A DNA stretch of 33,482 bases from JAKFXL01 sp947085765 (GCA_947085765.1 CAMTXZ010000024.1:1-33482); one strand, 5' to 3'; shown: positions 18,927 to 27,132, numbered from the stretch's first letter. A program made the numbers and translations. Notes: a model not told the origin generated them from the letters alone.

Positions 18927-19601
18927 ATGAGTGAAAACATATTTTCGGAGCAAGTAGCCTTTGGAACAGATAACTTCGCGGATAACCCAGAGCCGCGCTG
19001 TCCGTGCCTATTACTCCTTGATACTTCGGGTTCAATGAATGGATCGCCTATCGCCGAACTGAACGCGGGCTTGGTTGGATTCAAGGATGAGTTGGCGGCG
19101 GACTCATTGGCCATGAAACGAGTTGAAGTCGCCGTGGTCTCCTTCGGCCCCGTCAATATCGAGAACACTTTTCACACAGCCCCGAATTTCTTTCCACCTA
19201 ATCTTTCTGCCACTGGTGACACGCCCATGGGGGCCGCCATCAAACAAGGGATTGATCTCGTCCGTCAGCGCAAAGACGAATATAGGGCTAACGGTATTTC
19301 GTATTATAAGCCTTGGGTGTTCCTCATCACTGATGGCGCTCCTACCGATGAGTGGCAATCAGCCGCCACACTGGTACGTGAAGGCGAAAGTTCGGGATCG
19401 TTTGCCTTTTTCGCCGTAGGCGTAGCGGACGCAAATATGGATGTGCTTAGACAGATTTCAGTTCGTGAACCACTGAAGCTACAAGGTTTGAGATTCCGAG
19501 AACTATTCCAGTGGTTGTCTAACTCCATGAAGTCCGTATCCCAATCAGTTCCCGGAACGGCCGTTCCAATTCAGCCACCACAAGGATGGGCCGAGGTCTG
19601 A
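18927..19601 (+). CDS. yegL: VWA-domain protein of the YegL/TerY type
   Basis: A 224-aa soluble von Willebrand factor A protein. The metal-ion-dependent adhesion site is complete: DTSGS at 32-36, a Thr in the GDTPMGAAI loop and the Asp in FLITDGAPTDEW. There is no signal peptide or TM segment, so it should act in the cytoplasm. The next two genes, translationally coupled, encode a PP2C phosphatase and a kinase; this VWA/PP2C/kinase set is known as the TerY-P triad and equals E. coli YegL, YegK and YegI. AGGAGA lies eight bases before the ATG. VWA proteins of this kind are thought to scaffold complexes; the target is unknown. Base composition is clearly more AT-rich than tex. Confidence 0.9.
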   Translation: MSENIFSEQVAFGTDNFADNPEPRCPCLLLLDTSGSMNGSPIAELNAGLVGFKDELAADSLAMKRVEVAVVSFGPVNIENTFHTAPNFFPPNLSATGDTPMGAAIKQGIDLVRQRKDEYRANGISYYKPWVFLITDGAPTDEWQSAATLVREGESSGSFAFFAVGVADANMDVLRQISVREPLKLQGLRFRELFQWLSNSMKSVSQSVPGTAVPIQPPQGWAEV

Positions 19602-20365
19602 TGTGGAAGGTCATTCGAGCTTCGATAGTTGGAACCTCCCATACTGACTCAAATCTACCTTGCCAAGATGATTGCTACGCCGATGTCATGCCCATTGCTG
19701 AAGGGTTGGATTATCTGATTTGTCTCGTGTCAGACGGTGCTGGTAGTGCGAAGGAAGGTCGAAAGGGTGCCGAGTTGGCTTGTGTTACGGCTAGATCAAG
19801 TATTGAGGCTACCCTTGGCAACCTGAGATCAACCCCGCTCGACGAGAACTCAGTCCTAGAGTGGATTAAAGATATCCGGCGCGCCATTTACGAAAAGGCT
19901 GATGCAAACGCACTTGCAGCCAGGGATTATGCATGCACTCTCTTGGGTGCTGTAGTCAGCCCCAACAAGGCGGTTTTTTTCCAGATTGGCGACGGGGCCA
20001 TCGTTGCTTCCAACGGCTATACGCAAGGGGTTGTGTTTTGGCCGGACTCCGGACCATACGCAAATATGACCTACTTCGTTACCGAAGAGGATGCACTGGC
20101 ACATCTGCATGTCACTATCACGGACACTCCTATCGACGAGGTGGCCTTGTTCAGTGACGGCATTCAACGCTTGGCGTTGTCATTCGAGCAATACGCCCCC
20201 CACACCCCTTTCTTTGAACCAATGTTGAATGTGCTCAGAAGACAAAAGCTGGTTGAATGCGAAGCATTGGATGAGCAACTAGCTCGTTTTCTGAACAGCC
20301 CTCAAATTAACGAACGCACAGACGACGACAAGACACTTGTGTTGGCAACCCGTCGAGCACCATGA
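19601..20365 (+). CDS. yegK: PP2C-family protein phosphatase (YegK type)
   Basis: A 254-aa serine/threonine phosphatase of the PP2C fold, expected to reverse the action of the downstream kinase. Metal-binding Asp residues are visible in CQDDCYA (Asp23/Asp24), VSDGAGSAKEG (Asp45), FSDGIQRL (Asp186) and RTDDDKTLVLA (about 241-243). The ATG at 19601 overlaps the yegL TGA by one base, is preceded by GAGG and gives the start MWKVIRAS; an in-frame ATG at 19586 lies inside yegL and is less likely. No TM segment. The stop overlaps the kinase start by four bases, so the three proteins are probably made together. Confidence 0.88.
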   Translation: MWKVIRASIVGTSHTDSNLPCQDDCYADVMPIAEGLDYLICLVSDGAGSAKEGRKGAELACVTARSSIEATLGNLRSTPLDENSVLEWIKDIRRAIYEKADANALAARDYACTLLGAVVSPNKAVFFQIGDGAIVASNGYTQGVVFWPDSGPYANMTYFVTEEDALAHLHVTITDTPIDEVALFSDGIQRLALSFEQYAPHTPFFEPMLNVLRRQKLVECEALDEQLARFLNSPQINERTDDDKTLVLATRRAP

Positions 20366-22293
20366 CTGACCTGTTCGACAAAACAGGACGACGGATACTT
20401 CTGGGTAAAAAGCTCGGAACCGGTGGCGAAGGTTCAGTCTATGAAGTCCCCTCCTTGGGAAACGACATAGTTGCCAAGGTCTATCATGGGGCGGTATCCC
20501 CTGAAAAGCAGGCAAAGCTGCTGGGCATGGTCAAGGGGGGTGATGAATCGCTAAAGAAGATTGCAGCGTGGCCCTTGGAAACTCTGCATATGAGCGCCGG
20601 TGGCCAGATTCGCGGTTTTCTGATGCCAAAAGTGGCTGGCTACGAGCCGATACATCATCTTTATGGCCCTAGCCACCGAAAGCAGCGCTATCCCGACAAA
20701 GACTGGGCATTTCTGGTCAACACTGCTCGAAACACATCCGCTGCATTTGAGGCCATTCATGGCCACGGCCACATCATAGGTGACGTTAATCCGAATCTCG
20801 TATTCGTCGCTGGAAACAGTATCGTAAAGCTAATCGATTGTGATTCATTCCAAATAATCGCTGACGGCAAGCACTACCTATGCGAAGTTGGCGTTCCGCA
20901 CTTCACGCCGCCCGAATTACAAAGCCATTCCACTTTTCGCGGCGTTCGCCGCACAAAGAACCACGACAATTTTGGGCTGGCCCTCCTTGTATTTCATGTC
21001 CTATTGATGGGGCGGCATCCTTTCTCAGGTGTCTTCGCCGGGACTGGAGACATGCCACTGGAGAAATCAATCGCGCAATTCCGTTATGCTTTTGGCCAGA
21101 ACGCGGTAAGCACGGAGATGACTCCACCACCAAATAGCATGACGCCAGCAATCTTGCCGGAGGCGATCACTCAGCTCTTCGAACGAGCCTTCACCGAGGA
21201 AGGTGCTCAGTCAGAGGGGCGCCCAACCGCACGAGATTGGGTCGTGGCACTCGACTCGCTTAAAGAGCAACTACGCACCTGTGGACAAGAGTCGGCTCAC
21301 AAATACTTTGGTGGTTTGACTACCTGTCCATGGTGCTTACAAGAACAACAATCGGGAAATTACTTCTTCATATCTCTCGCCACCGCAACGGCGGGAATAA
21401 GCAGTTTCAACTTGGCACAGGTGTGGAATCGAATAATGGCCATCGAGTCTCCGGGATGCGCCCCAGAGATCAGCGCATCCGGCCTCAAAATCCAACCAAG
21501 GCCGTTGCCTGAGTCAATAAAGAGTGCGAGAAATTTCGCAGTATTCAAGAAAATTGTTGCTGTTGGATTGGTGCTCGGCTGCTTAGTTATTGCCCCAGCA
21601 CTAGTTGTCGTTGCATTAATTATTGGCGCAATTTTGTTTTTTTCCGGGGCCGATGATTCTACAGAGCGAAGAATACGACAGGATGCGCTCGATGCCGCAC
21701 GTCGAAACATGACCGCCGCCCTGGAACGTTGGAATCGTGAAGTCGGCGACGGCAAGTTCCAAGCAAAACTCAAGGAATTATCGAACTTGCGAGCAGAACA
21801 CGAAAAATTGGCTCATCAGCTTACGCATGAGAAGCAAAAATTGCAGCAGAACCTTCGTAATAATCAGCTTCACAAGTTTCTCGATAAATTCTTTCTGGAA
21901 CACTACAACATTCCCAGTGTTGGTCCTACGCGAAAAGCCACTCTTGCTTCATTCGGTATAGAAACGGCTGCCGATGTCATTCATAACAAGGTCATTAACA
22001 TCAATGGATTCGGGCCAAAGCTCACACGGGAACTGATCGATTGGCGAAAAGGATTAGAACGACAGTTCGTGTTCGATCCATCTAAAGGCGTTGATCTTAC
22101 TGATATTGCCGCCATCAAGCAGCGTTTTAGCCAGAAACGGAAACAGATCGAGGGGAACCTTCTGGCTGGCCCGGAACACTTGAATCAAGTGCGAGGACAA
22201 ACGTTGCAGCAACGCACTCAGATGCTGCCGATGATAAAACCCATAGCGCAGCAAGTTGCTCAAGCCGAAGCAGATTTAGCAGTGCTGGGATGA
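20362..22293 (+). CDS. yegI: Membrane-anchored Ser/Thr protein kinase with C-terminal helix-hairpin-helix (YegI type)
   Basis: A 643-aa protein. The kinase domain (about 10-300) has the glycine loop GTGGEGSVYEV, Lys39 in VAKVYH, a catalytic-loop equivalent HIIGDVNPN with Asp141, the metal-binding DCDSF with Asp161 and PPE (183-185) in place of APE, so it looks catalytically competent. A CPWC pair lies near 322. Two hydrophobic stretches at about 392-430 form the membrane part, followed by a coiled coil (about 440-505) rich in Glu, Lys and Gln. Two helix-hairpin-helix-like segments follow (NIPSVGPTRKATLASFGIET and NINGFGPKLTRELIDW). The same layout is known for E. coli YegI. Role of the helix-hairpin-helix, usually a DNA-binding element, is unknown here. 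Third gene of the triad. Confidence 0.88.
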   Translation: MTDLFDKTGRRILLGKKLGTGGEGSVYEVPSLGNDIVAKVYHGAVSPEKQAKLLGMVKGGDESLKKIAAWPLETLHMSAGGQIRGFLMPKVAGYEPIHHLYGPSHRKQRYPDKDWAFLVNTARNTSAAFEAIHGHGHIIGDVNPNLVFVAGNSIVKLIDCDSFQIIADGKHYLCEVGVPHFTPPELQSHSTFRGVRRTKNHDNFGLALLVFHVLLMGRHPFSGVFAGTGDMPLEKSIAQFRYAFGQNAVSTEMTPPPNSMTPAILPEAITQLFERAFTEEGAQSEGRPTARDWVVALDSLKEQLRTCGQESAHKYFGGLTTCPWCLQEQQSGNYFFISLATATAGISSFNLAQVWNRIMAIESPGCAPEISASGLKIQPRPLPESIKSARNFAVFKKIVAVGLVLGCLVIAPALVVVALIIGAILFFSGADDSTERRIRQDALDAARRNMTAALERWNREVGDGKFQAKLKELSNLRAEHEKLAHQLTHEKQKLQQNLRNNQLHKFLDKFFLEHYNIPSVGPTRKATLASFGIETAADVIHNKVININGFGPKLTRELIDWRKGLERQFVFDPSKGVDLTDIAAIKQRFSQKRKQIEGNLLAGPEHLNQVRGQTLQQRTQMLPMIKPIAQQVAQAEADLAVLG

Positions 22294-22355
22294 GTGCAAC
22301 TTGGCGACAATGTGGTAGGTTCATCTGTATCCTCCCCCTTCTAAATCGGCGTCAA

Positions 22356-22475
22356 GTGCGTGTCCTCAACGTCAAACGCAACCACGTCGCTTTCACTCTG
22401 AAAAAGCAGAGAGATGGCGGAACGAATCAAGGAAAAGCGAACCGCCACCCAACGGGGAACAAGGAGTGGGCAAAC
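22356..22475 (+). pseudogene. Degraded second copy of the tex 3' end
   Basis: Bases from 22356 translate at first as VRVLNVKRNHVAFTLKKQRDGG, matching the end of the Tex S1 domain (VRVLDVDLKRNRVALTLKKQ, encoded from 18489) with a two-residue deletion. After the GATGGCGG stretch a one-base loss shifts the frame, but similarity continues at DNA level through AACGAATCAAGGAAAAG and GGGAACAAGGAGTGGGCAAA. No start codon or complete domain is present. The copy is diverged (roughly one base in four or five differs), so it is not a recent local duplication; it more likely came with the triad from another genome. Confidence 0.75.
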
Positions 22476-22592
22476 ACCCTCAGAAAAATACTGGCCGAAC
22501 ATTTCACCTGGCCGCAGGCGTGTAAGCAGCTTTTGACCGATCTTGTGCGCGTGGAATAGGGACAGACAGGAGGTGGCACCCTCCGCCCCAGC

Positions 22593-22661
22593 CTAAAAAA
22601 GTTTACATTCAACAAACAAAATGTTTACTATCCACCCTCATCCCGGCTAAAAAAGTTTACA
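22593..22661. promoter_or_regulatory. Three phased direct repeats before the HTH-ATPase regulator
   Basis: CTAAAAAAGTTTACA occurs at 22593-22607 and again, identical over 15 bases, at 22647-22661; a third GTTTAC core lies between at 22623. The cores start at 22601, 22623 and 22655, spacings of 22 and 32 bases, close to two and three helical turns, so all face the same side of the helix. The last copy ends seven bases before the ATG at 22668, so a bound protein would block translation initiation or transcription. Likely an autoregulatory operator. Confidence 0.6.
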
Positions 22662-22667
22662 AAGACT

Positions 22668-23708
22668 ATGTACTCACCCCTAGGCAAGACCCAAAAAGCG
22701 ACCGAAACCCGGCGCTTCCTGCTGGAGGCGATCAAGGCCGGGCGGCTTGATTACATCCAGACGGCGACCGCACAGTTCGGCGTCACTCGCCAGGCCATAC
22801 ATCGCCACCTGAGCTATCTGGTTGATCATGGTTATCTTGTTGCCGAGGGGAGTACACGGGCGCGGCGCTATTCGATTGGCCCGAATCGCTGGTATGCCGC
22901 CAGTTATGACCCGAGTATTGCGGATGAGTCGAGCGCCTATCGCCGTGACTTCCATTTTGTATTTGCCGATCTGCCAAAAAACATCGAAGAGATTTGCCAC
23001 TACGGCTTTACGGAGATCTTTAATAACGCCATTGACCACTCCGAGGGGACGGAGATCGACGTCTCTGCCGAACGGACGGATTCGCATGTTGCCATCTCCA
23101 TCTCTGACAATGGCGAGGGAATATTTCTGCGTATCGCCCGGCTGTTGAAACTTCCCGATCCCCGCGAATCACTGCTGGAGTTGAGCAAGGGTAAGCTGAC
23201 TACCGATCCCGCCAACCACACGGGAGAGGGGATCTTTTTCACCTCTCGGGCCTTTGATGAGTTTTTCATCCTCTCGGATGATCTGGCGTTTACCCATGTG
23301 GACCGTCACGACGATGACTTTCTGTTTCATGGTGAGAAGGTGACCACAGGGACTACGGTCACCATGGAAATATCCACACAGAGTGAAAAGAGCCTGAAAC
23401 AGATATTTGATGCCTACAGCAGCGGCCCCGATGATTACCATTTCGACAAAACCATCGTGCCCGTCAAACTCGCCCTGTATGAAGGTGAACGGCTGGTCTC
23501 CCGCTCTCAGGCCAAGCGGATACTGAACCGTGTGGAACGTTTCAGTCGTGTGGTGCTGGACTTTGAAGGGGTAGACTCCATCGGCCAGGCCTTTGCGGAT
23601 GAGGTGTTTCGTGTTTTCAAAAATGCCCATCCCGGCATTGAACTTCTTCACGACAACGCCAGTGAAGAGGTTTTAAAGATGATCCGGCGCGCCTACTCCA
23701 ACGGTTAG
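22668..23708 (+). CDS. HTH / GHKL ATPase / STAS-like regulator (DUF4325 type)
   Basis: A 346-aa protein with three parts. Residues about 15-65 are a winged helix-turn-helix (FGVTRQAIHRHLSYLVDHGY). Residues about 100-230 are a histidine-kinase-like ATPase: N box EIFNNAIDHSEG near 115, G1 box SDNGEGIF near 146 and a GEGIFFTSRAFDEFF lid/G2 segment near 186. Residues about 250-345 form a STAS-like domain (VVLDFEGVDSIGQAFADEVFRVF). There is no phospho-acceptor His box, so it resembles anti-sigma-factor-type ATPases joined to their partner domain rather than a sensor kinase. The three phased repeats directly upstream suggest self-regulation. No partner gene is obvious; the next gene is a broken fic. 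Confidence 0.82.
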   Translation: MYSPLGKTQKATETRRFLLEAIKAGRLDYIQTATAQFGVTRQAIHRHLSYLVDHGYLVAEGSTRARRYSIGPNRWYAASYDPSIADESSAYRRDFHFVFADLPKNIEEICHYGFTEIFNNAIDHSEGTEIDVSAERTDSHVAISISDNGEGIFLRIARLLKLPDPRESLLELSKGKLTTDPANHTGEGIFFTSRAFDEFFILSDDLAFTHVDRHDDDFLFHGEKVTTGTTVTMEISTQSEKSLKQIFDAYSSGPDDYHFDKTIVPVKLALYEGERLVSRSQAKRILNRVERFSRVVLDFEGVDSIGQAFADEVFRVFKNAHPGIELLHDNASEEVLKMIRRAYSNG

Positions 23709-23769
23709 GGAACCTCTAAATGACCCCTCCGTTCGTAGTGCAATACAGTTCAGTATTAAAACCGGCGTT

Positions 23770-23837
23770 GTAGGTTCGAATTTATTCGAACAACACTCCG
23801 TCGATAAACGCATTAGTGCGAATAAATTCGCACCTAC
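23770..23837. repeat. REPIN-like element: two inverted palindromic arms
   Basis: Arm 1 (23770-23791) and arm 2 (23816-23837) are 22 bases long and inverted with respect to each other, with 20 of 22 positions identical. Each arm is itself a palindrome: GTTCGAA-TTTA-TTCGAAC in arm 1 and GTGCGAA-TAAA-TTCGCAC in arm 2, both preceded on the outside by GTAGGT or its complement. Paired inverted REP sequences of this shape are non-autonomous elements mobilised by RAYT transposases elsewhere in the genome. Confidence 0.7.
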
Positions 23838-23854
23838 CCACTTAACTGATCAGT

Positions 23855-23880
23855 TGCCGTTCGTGGTGAGCTTGTCGAAC
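23855..23880. repeat. Possible dispersed intergenic repeat
   Basis: The segment contains CGTTCGTGGTGAGC and TTGTCGAAC, which resembles a short intergenic repeat seen in many proteobacterial genomes. A related start, CCGTTCGTAGTG, occurs at about 23729, 125 bases earlier, on the other side of the REPIN-like element. Only one good copy is in the window, so this rests on recall of the pattern. Confidence 0.3.
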
Positions 23881-24120
23881 CATGAATGGCGTGAGGCTAT
23901 TTTGTTCCAGCTACGGGATACTCAGGCCGCCATCCACCGGGCAGACACCCTAAGAAACATGGTGGGATGGGACTGATTGCCAACCCACCAACTCGATTTT
24001 TTGACTATTTCAAACACATGCAATACTCTTCAGTTATATTTTCATAAAAAAACAAAATTACATGTAACTTAATGTTTTAAAACAAGTGTAGTTTTCATAG
24101 AAATTTCACGGGGCTTTCAA

Positions 24121-25260
24121 ATGCTGAAAATAGAGACGTTTAGCTCCGGCCCCTTCACCTTTCAACTGGGCTTTGCCCTAAACACCCTTCAGGCTTATAC
24201 CAGCCAGATTGAACTTGGCCACCGGATGCTTACCCGGTTACCCGCCTAGTCACGCATTGCCGCCAAGCTGGAAAAGGATGTACTGGTCAGCGGTGTGAAA
24301 AGCACCGATACCATCGAAGGGGGAGATATCACTGACGAAGAGGCGTCTGATCTGATCGAGAATGCCGATGCGGCCAGCGATAATAGACAGCTGCGTATCG
24401 CCAATCTGCTCAAGGCCTATGAGTACCTGGATCAGTATGTGACCTCCTTCAAAGAGAGCTCCATGCTCCCCATCACCGAGGCGCTGATGCGCCAACTCCA
24501 CATTATGGCGACCACCGGTCTGACGGATAGTGACTACCAACCCGGTCTCTACCGTGACAACCCTCCGGGCCTGATTACCAAGGTTGGCGATCAGGACCAT
24601 GGCGGCATCTATAAACCGCCCCAAGCCCGTGCTGATATCGTCACACTCATGCAGTCGCTGGCGGAGTGGAACGCCTCAGAAGAGATGGCCGCCGTGCCAG
24701 CCTACATCCGCGCTGTACTGATCCACTATTACTTCGAACGTATCCATCCATTTAACGATGGCAACGGCCGTATTGGCCGCCTGCTGGAGAAGGCTGTGCT
24801 CATGCACGCTGGTTATCGCGGCTGGGCACGTGGCCTGGATAAGTACTATCTGGACCACATCGACGACTACTACACACTCTTCAACCAGTGCCGGAAAGCG
24901 GAAAAGGCAACACCGGAAAACTGCAATGAGCCATTCATCAGGTTCGCCCTGCTAGGCATGACCGATACCATTGAGCGCATCCATGAGCGCGCCAGCCAAA
25001 TTGCCGGACAGATGTTGGCTCTCGCCTACCTGGGCGATCTGCTGCGCGAAAAAAAGATCAATGCCCGGCAACACGAAATCCTCGAATATCTGGGGGCACA
25101 GCGAACCAAAACGGTCTCCATGCACAAACTCAATTCTCAACGCTGGTACCGAGCACTCTATTCTGAGCTTTCCCCCGCCACCAAGAGCCGCGACTGGGCC
25201 GGGATCGAAGCGCTGGGATTTGTCACTAGAGAAAAGGATCAAATAACGCTCCACAAATAG
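24121..25260 (+). pseudogene. Fic-family AMP-transferase gene interrupted by an amber codon
   Basis: From the ATG at 24121 one frame runs to 25260 (379 codons) except for TAG at codon 43 (24247-24249). The sequence on both sides is Fic-like: SRIAAKLEKDVLVSGVKSTD follows the stop at once. The inhibitory motif [ST]xxxE[GN] is present as TDTIEG (62-67), and the catalytic motif HPFNDGNGRIGR is perfect at 209-220. A winged-helix-like C-terminus follows (about 300-379). Fic enzymes use ATP to AMPylate target proteins. The only in-frame restart is the GTG at 24295 without a good binding site, giving 321 aa that keeps both motifs but loses the N-terminal domain. One nonsense change, no other decay: a very recent pseudogene, readthrough or a sequencing error. 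Confidence 0.8.
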
Positions 25261-25329
25261 GTGATGGGGCTTATCGCCTATCTCTGCTGGCGCTTCTCTA
25301 CGCAATACTAACTGTGGCAGACCTTTGCC

Positions 25330-25506
25330 ATGAACCACTCCCCAACCAACCCACACCTGCACAAACAGCTAAACCAGGCCATCGCCATCGATAGTGGTCT
25401 TGCGGAGGGATTTAATAACCGGGGCCTGGCGCTGGCGGCCTTGGGGCGAAGCGACGAGGCGTTGGCCAATTACGACCGGGCAATCACCTTAAATCCCGAT
25501 GATGCC
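25330..25506 (+). pseudogene. Fragment of a TPR-repeat gene
   Basis: From the ATG at 25330 the translation includes one clear tetratricopeptide repeat (AEGFNNRGLALAALGRSDEA, then LANYDRAITLNPDDA) and the end of another (LNQAIAIDS). After NPDDA the frame leaves recognisable TPR sequence and runs into the 3' end of the convergent cvfB-like gene. TPR proteins normally carry several repeats, so this is a remnant, probably left by an internal deletion and truncation. It lies 70 bases after fic. Confidence 0.6.
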
Positions 25507-25544
25507 GGCGGGACAGATGCCAATCATCTGCTGCCGGTTTTTTA

Positions 25545-26372
25545 CTACCCATTCAGTCTGATGCCATCCGTCTCGATGGTGATGCGCCGGTTTTTATAGA
25601 GTATGCCGATGGCGCTCTTAAAACTTTTTTTACTTTCACCAAACAGTTTGTAGATGGTCTCGGGCGAGCTTTTGTCGTGAACCGGCAGGAAGCCGTCATT
25701 TTTGGTCAGGGTCTCCAAGACTTTATCGGCAACCGCGCCGAGCTTTTCGTGTCCTGGCTGGTGCAGTGTCAGATCGATCTTGCCATCCTCACGGATTTTT
25801 TTGATGTAGCCTTTCATCACGTCGCCGAGCCAGACGTTTTTAAATAGCTCGTTCTGGTAGAGCACGCCCCAGTGGCGGTTGTTGATAATCGCCTTGAGTC
25901 CGAGGTCGGTGCGGTCACAGATCAGCAGATCAACCTCCTGCCCCTCTTCATAGGTGACGGGCCACTTGTCGAGAAACTTGTCGATCTTGGAGCTGGCGAC
26001 CAGACGCCCCTCATCATCAAGGTTGATGTAGACGACGTAACGCCGCGCCTCCTGCATGCGATCCTTCTGTTCGCTGATAGGGACCAGCAGATCCTTGGGC
26101 AGTCCCCAATCGAGAAAGGCGCCAATCTTGGTGACAGATACCACCTTGAGCGCCACAAACTGGCCGAGCATGGCGCGTGGTCGGATGGTGGTCGCCGCTA
26201 TGCCATCCTCATCGTGATAGATAAAGACCTCAACCTCATCACCCACGGCAACCCCTTCCGGCACCTGCTTGCGCAGCAACAGAATCTCGCCATCGCGGCC
26301 ACCATCGAGGTAGAGGCCATAAGGCGCCTCTCTGATTACACGAAGCCTGTTTAATCTACCGATCTCTGCCAT
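25545..26372 (-). CDS. cvfB: CvfB/YitL-family S1 RNA-binding protein
   Basis: A 275-aa cytoplasmic protein with tandem S1-type OB folds and a C-terminal winged helix, the layout of the CvfB family (virulence regulator in Staphylococcus, general RNA-binding protein elsewhere). The first OB fold is at about 1-60 (GLYLDGGRDGEILLLRKQVP), a typical S1 domain at about 68-135 (VVSVTKIGAFLDWGLPKDLLVP), a third S1-like domain at about 150-215 (VMKGYIKKIREDGKIDLTL) and the winged helix at about 220-275 (SAIGILYKNRRITIETDGIRL). Start and length fit the family (about 280 aa). It ends the accessory block on the right. Confidence 0.88.
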   Translation of the reverse strand: MAEIGRLNRLRVIREAPYGLYLDGGRDGEILLLRKQVPEGVAVGDEVEVFIYHDEDGIAATTIRPRAMLGQFVALKVVSVTKIGAFLDWGLPKDLLVPISEQKDRMQEARRYVVYINLDDEGRLVASSKIDKFLDKWPVTYEEGQEVDLLICDRTDLGLKAIINNRHWGVLYQNELFKNVWLGDVMKGYIKKIREDGKIDLTLHQPGHEKLGAVADKVLETLTKNDGFLPVHDKSSPETIYKLFGESKKSFKSAIGILYKNRRITIETDGIRLNG

Positions 26373-26455
26373 CTGTTGCTCTCGATGAGGGTTGTGCTAA
26401 GGCTCGGATTATAACGAATGCTGATCACTGCCTCACAAACAATATTCCAGCCCGG

Positions 26456-26863
26456 CTACACCTTGACCTCATCATAATCGAGCGCGGCGATGATTCTGTT
26501 GAGCCGCCCCTGTTCACCCGCCTCCAGCGCCAGCGCCGAATTAATGTTGCCCGCACTGCGCGCAGCGAGTTCAATGCGCTCGATATATTGCCGACTACAC
26601 TCGCTAATCTTGGTCTTGAGCAGTGCCAGCAAGGGGGTGATCTCATCCGCTGTGCGCACATACGCCTCAATGTAGAGACCTTCGCTCTCTTTGATTTTGG
26701 ACGCGCTGGCGTGTTTGGCCAGCAGGGTATTAAAGGCGTAGCACCACTCCGCAGGCGCCTGGTGCGACAGTTTGAAAATAATATCGATGTAGGGCTCTTT
26801 CCTGATTTTTGGCGGGCGTGTCTCATCAATCCCGACGATCCTGATGTCACTGATACCTTCCAC
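26456..26863 (-). CDS. Hypothetical 135-aa protein
   Basis: Not recognised as a named family. The GTG at 26863 is chosen because AAGGAGG lies exactly six bases upstream; longer starts (ATG at 26881 or 26929) would place that site inside the gene. The protein is soluble and mixed alpha/beta: beta-like ISDIRIVGIDE and PYIDIIFKLS, then helices such as AEWCYAFNTLLAKHA and RQYIERIELAARSAGNI. It ends in LNRIIAALDYDEVKV. No TM segment or cysteine cluster. It lies 83 bases upstream of cvfB on the same strand, so the two may be co-transcribed. Confidence 0.75.
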   Translation of the reverse strand: MEGISDIRIVGIDETRPPKIRKEPYIDIIFKLSHQAPAEWCYAFNTLLAKHASASKIKESEGLYIEAYVRTADEITPLLALLKTKISECSRQYIERIELAARSAGNINSALALEAGEQGRLNRIIAALDYDEVKV

Positions 26864-27086
26864 TAAGTTCCTCCTTTTCATGCCATTAAAACTCAATGGG
26901 CGACACCGCCACATCAACATACAGATCACAGCAGATGTAAAAAAACAGGGTAGTCGCCACGTTTAGGTTAGCGGTCGGCGTGTGTTTATCAGCAGTGGCC
27001 TGGCAGCCAACCGGCAGCCAGGGCGCCTTTGCGGCGTGCTGTATACCAACGGCCCCCGGCTGTTTCCCGTATACTCGACCCCCTAT

Positions 27087-27107
27087 TGGCCTTACAACAT
27101 AAGGCCA
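27087..27107. promoter_or_regulatory. Perfect hairpin in the leader of the small membrane protein gene
   Basis: TGGCCTTA and TAAGGCCA form an eight-base-pair perfect inverted repeat around the five-base loop CAACA. It ends 25 bases before the ATG at 27133. There is no T run after it, so it is not a classical terminator; it may be an operator or an mRNA leader structure. Confidence 0.4.
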
Positions 27108-27132
27108 CTGATTTTCAGCTGGGAGTGCCTAA

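Larger units (their letters stand above)
23709..24120. other. Repeat-rich intergenic region
   Basis: 412 bases without a credible gene. It holds a REPIN-like inverted repeat at 23770-23837 and a second dispersed-repeat-like segment near 23855-23880. The last 110 bases are AT-rich (ATTTTCATAAAAAAAC, TTTTAAAACAAG) and probably contain the promoter of the downstream fic gene, but I cannot fix its boxes. Confidence 0.5.

Noticed and set aside
18696..18934. Open frame between tex and the VWA gene, and a GTGGGTG/CACCCAC hairpin
   Set aside because: The translation has no recognisable features, and the hairpin has an 18-base loop and no T run, so it is not called a gene or terminator.
22290..22559. 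89-codon frame after the kinase as a real gene
   Set aside because: Its middle is the decayed tex 3' end and the rest has no features; it is explained as a remnant.
24247..24249. TAG in fic as a programmed pyrrolysine codon
   Set aside because: No pyrrolysine genes are seen and Fic enzymes have no such residue; nonsense mutation or error is simpler.
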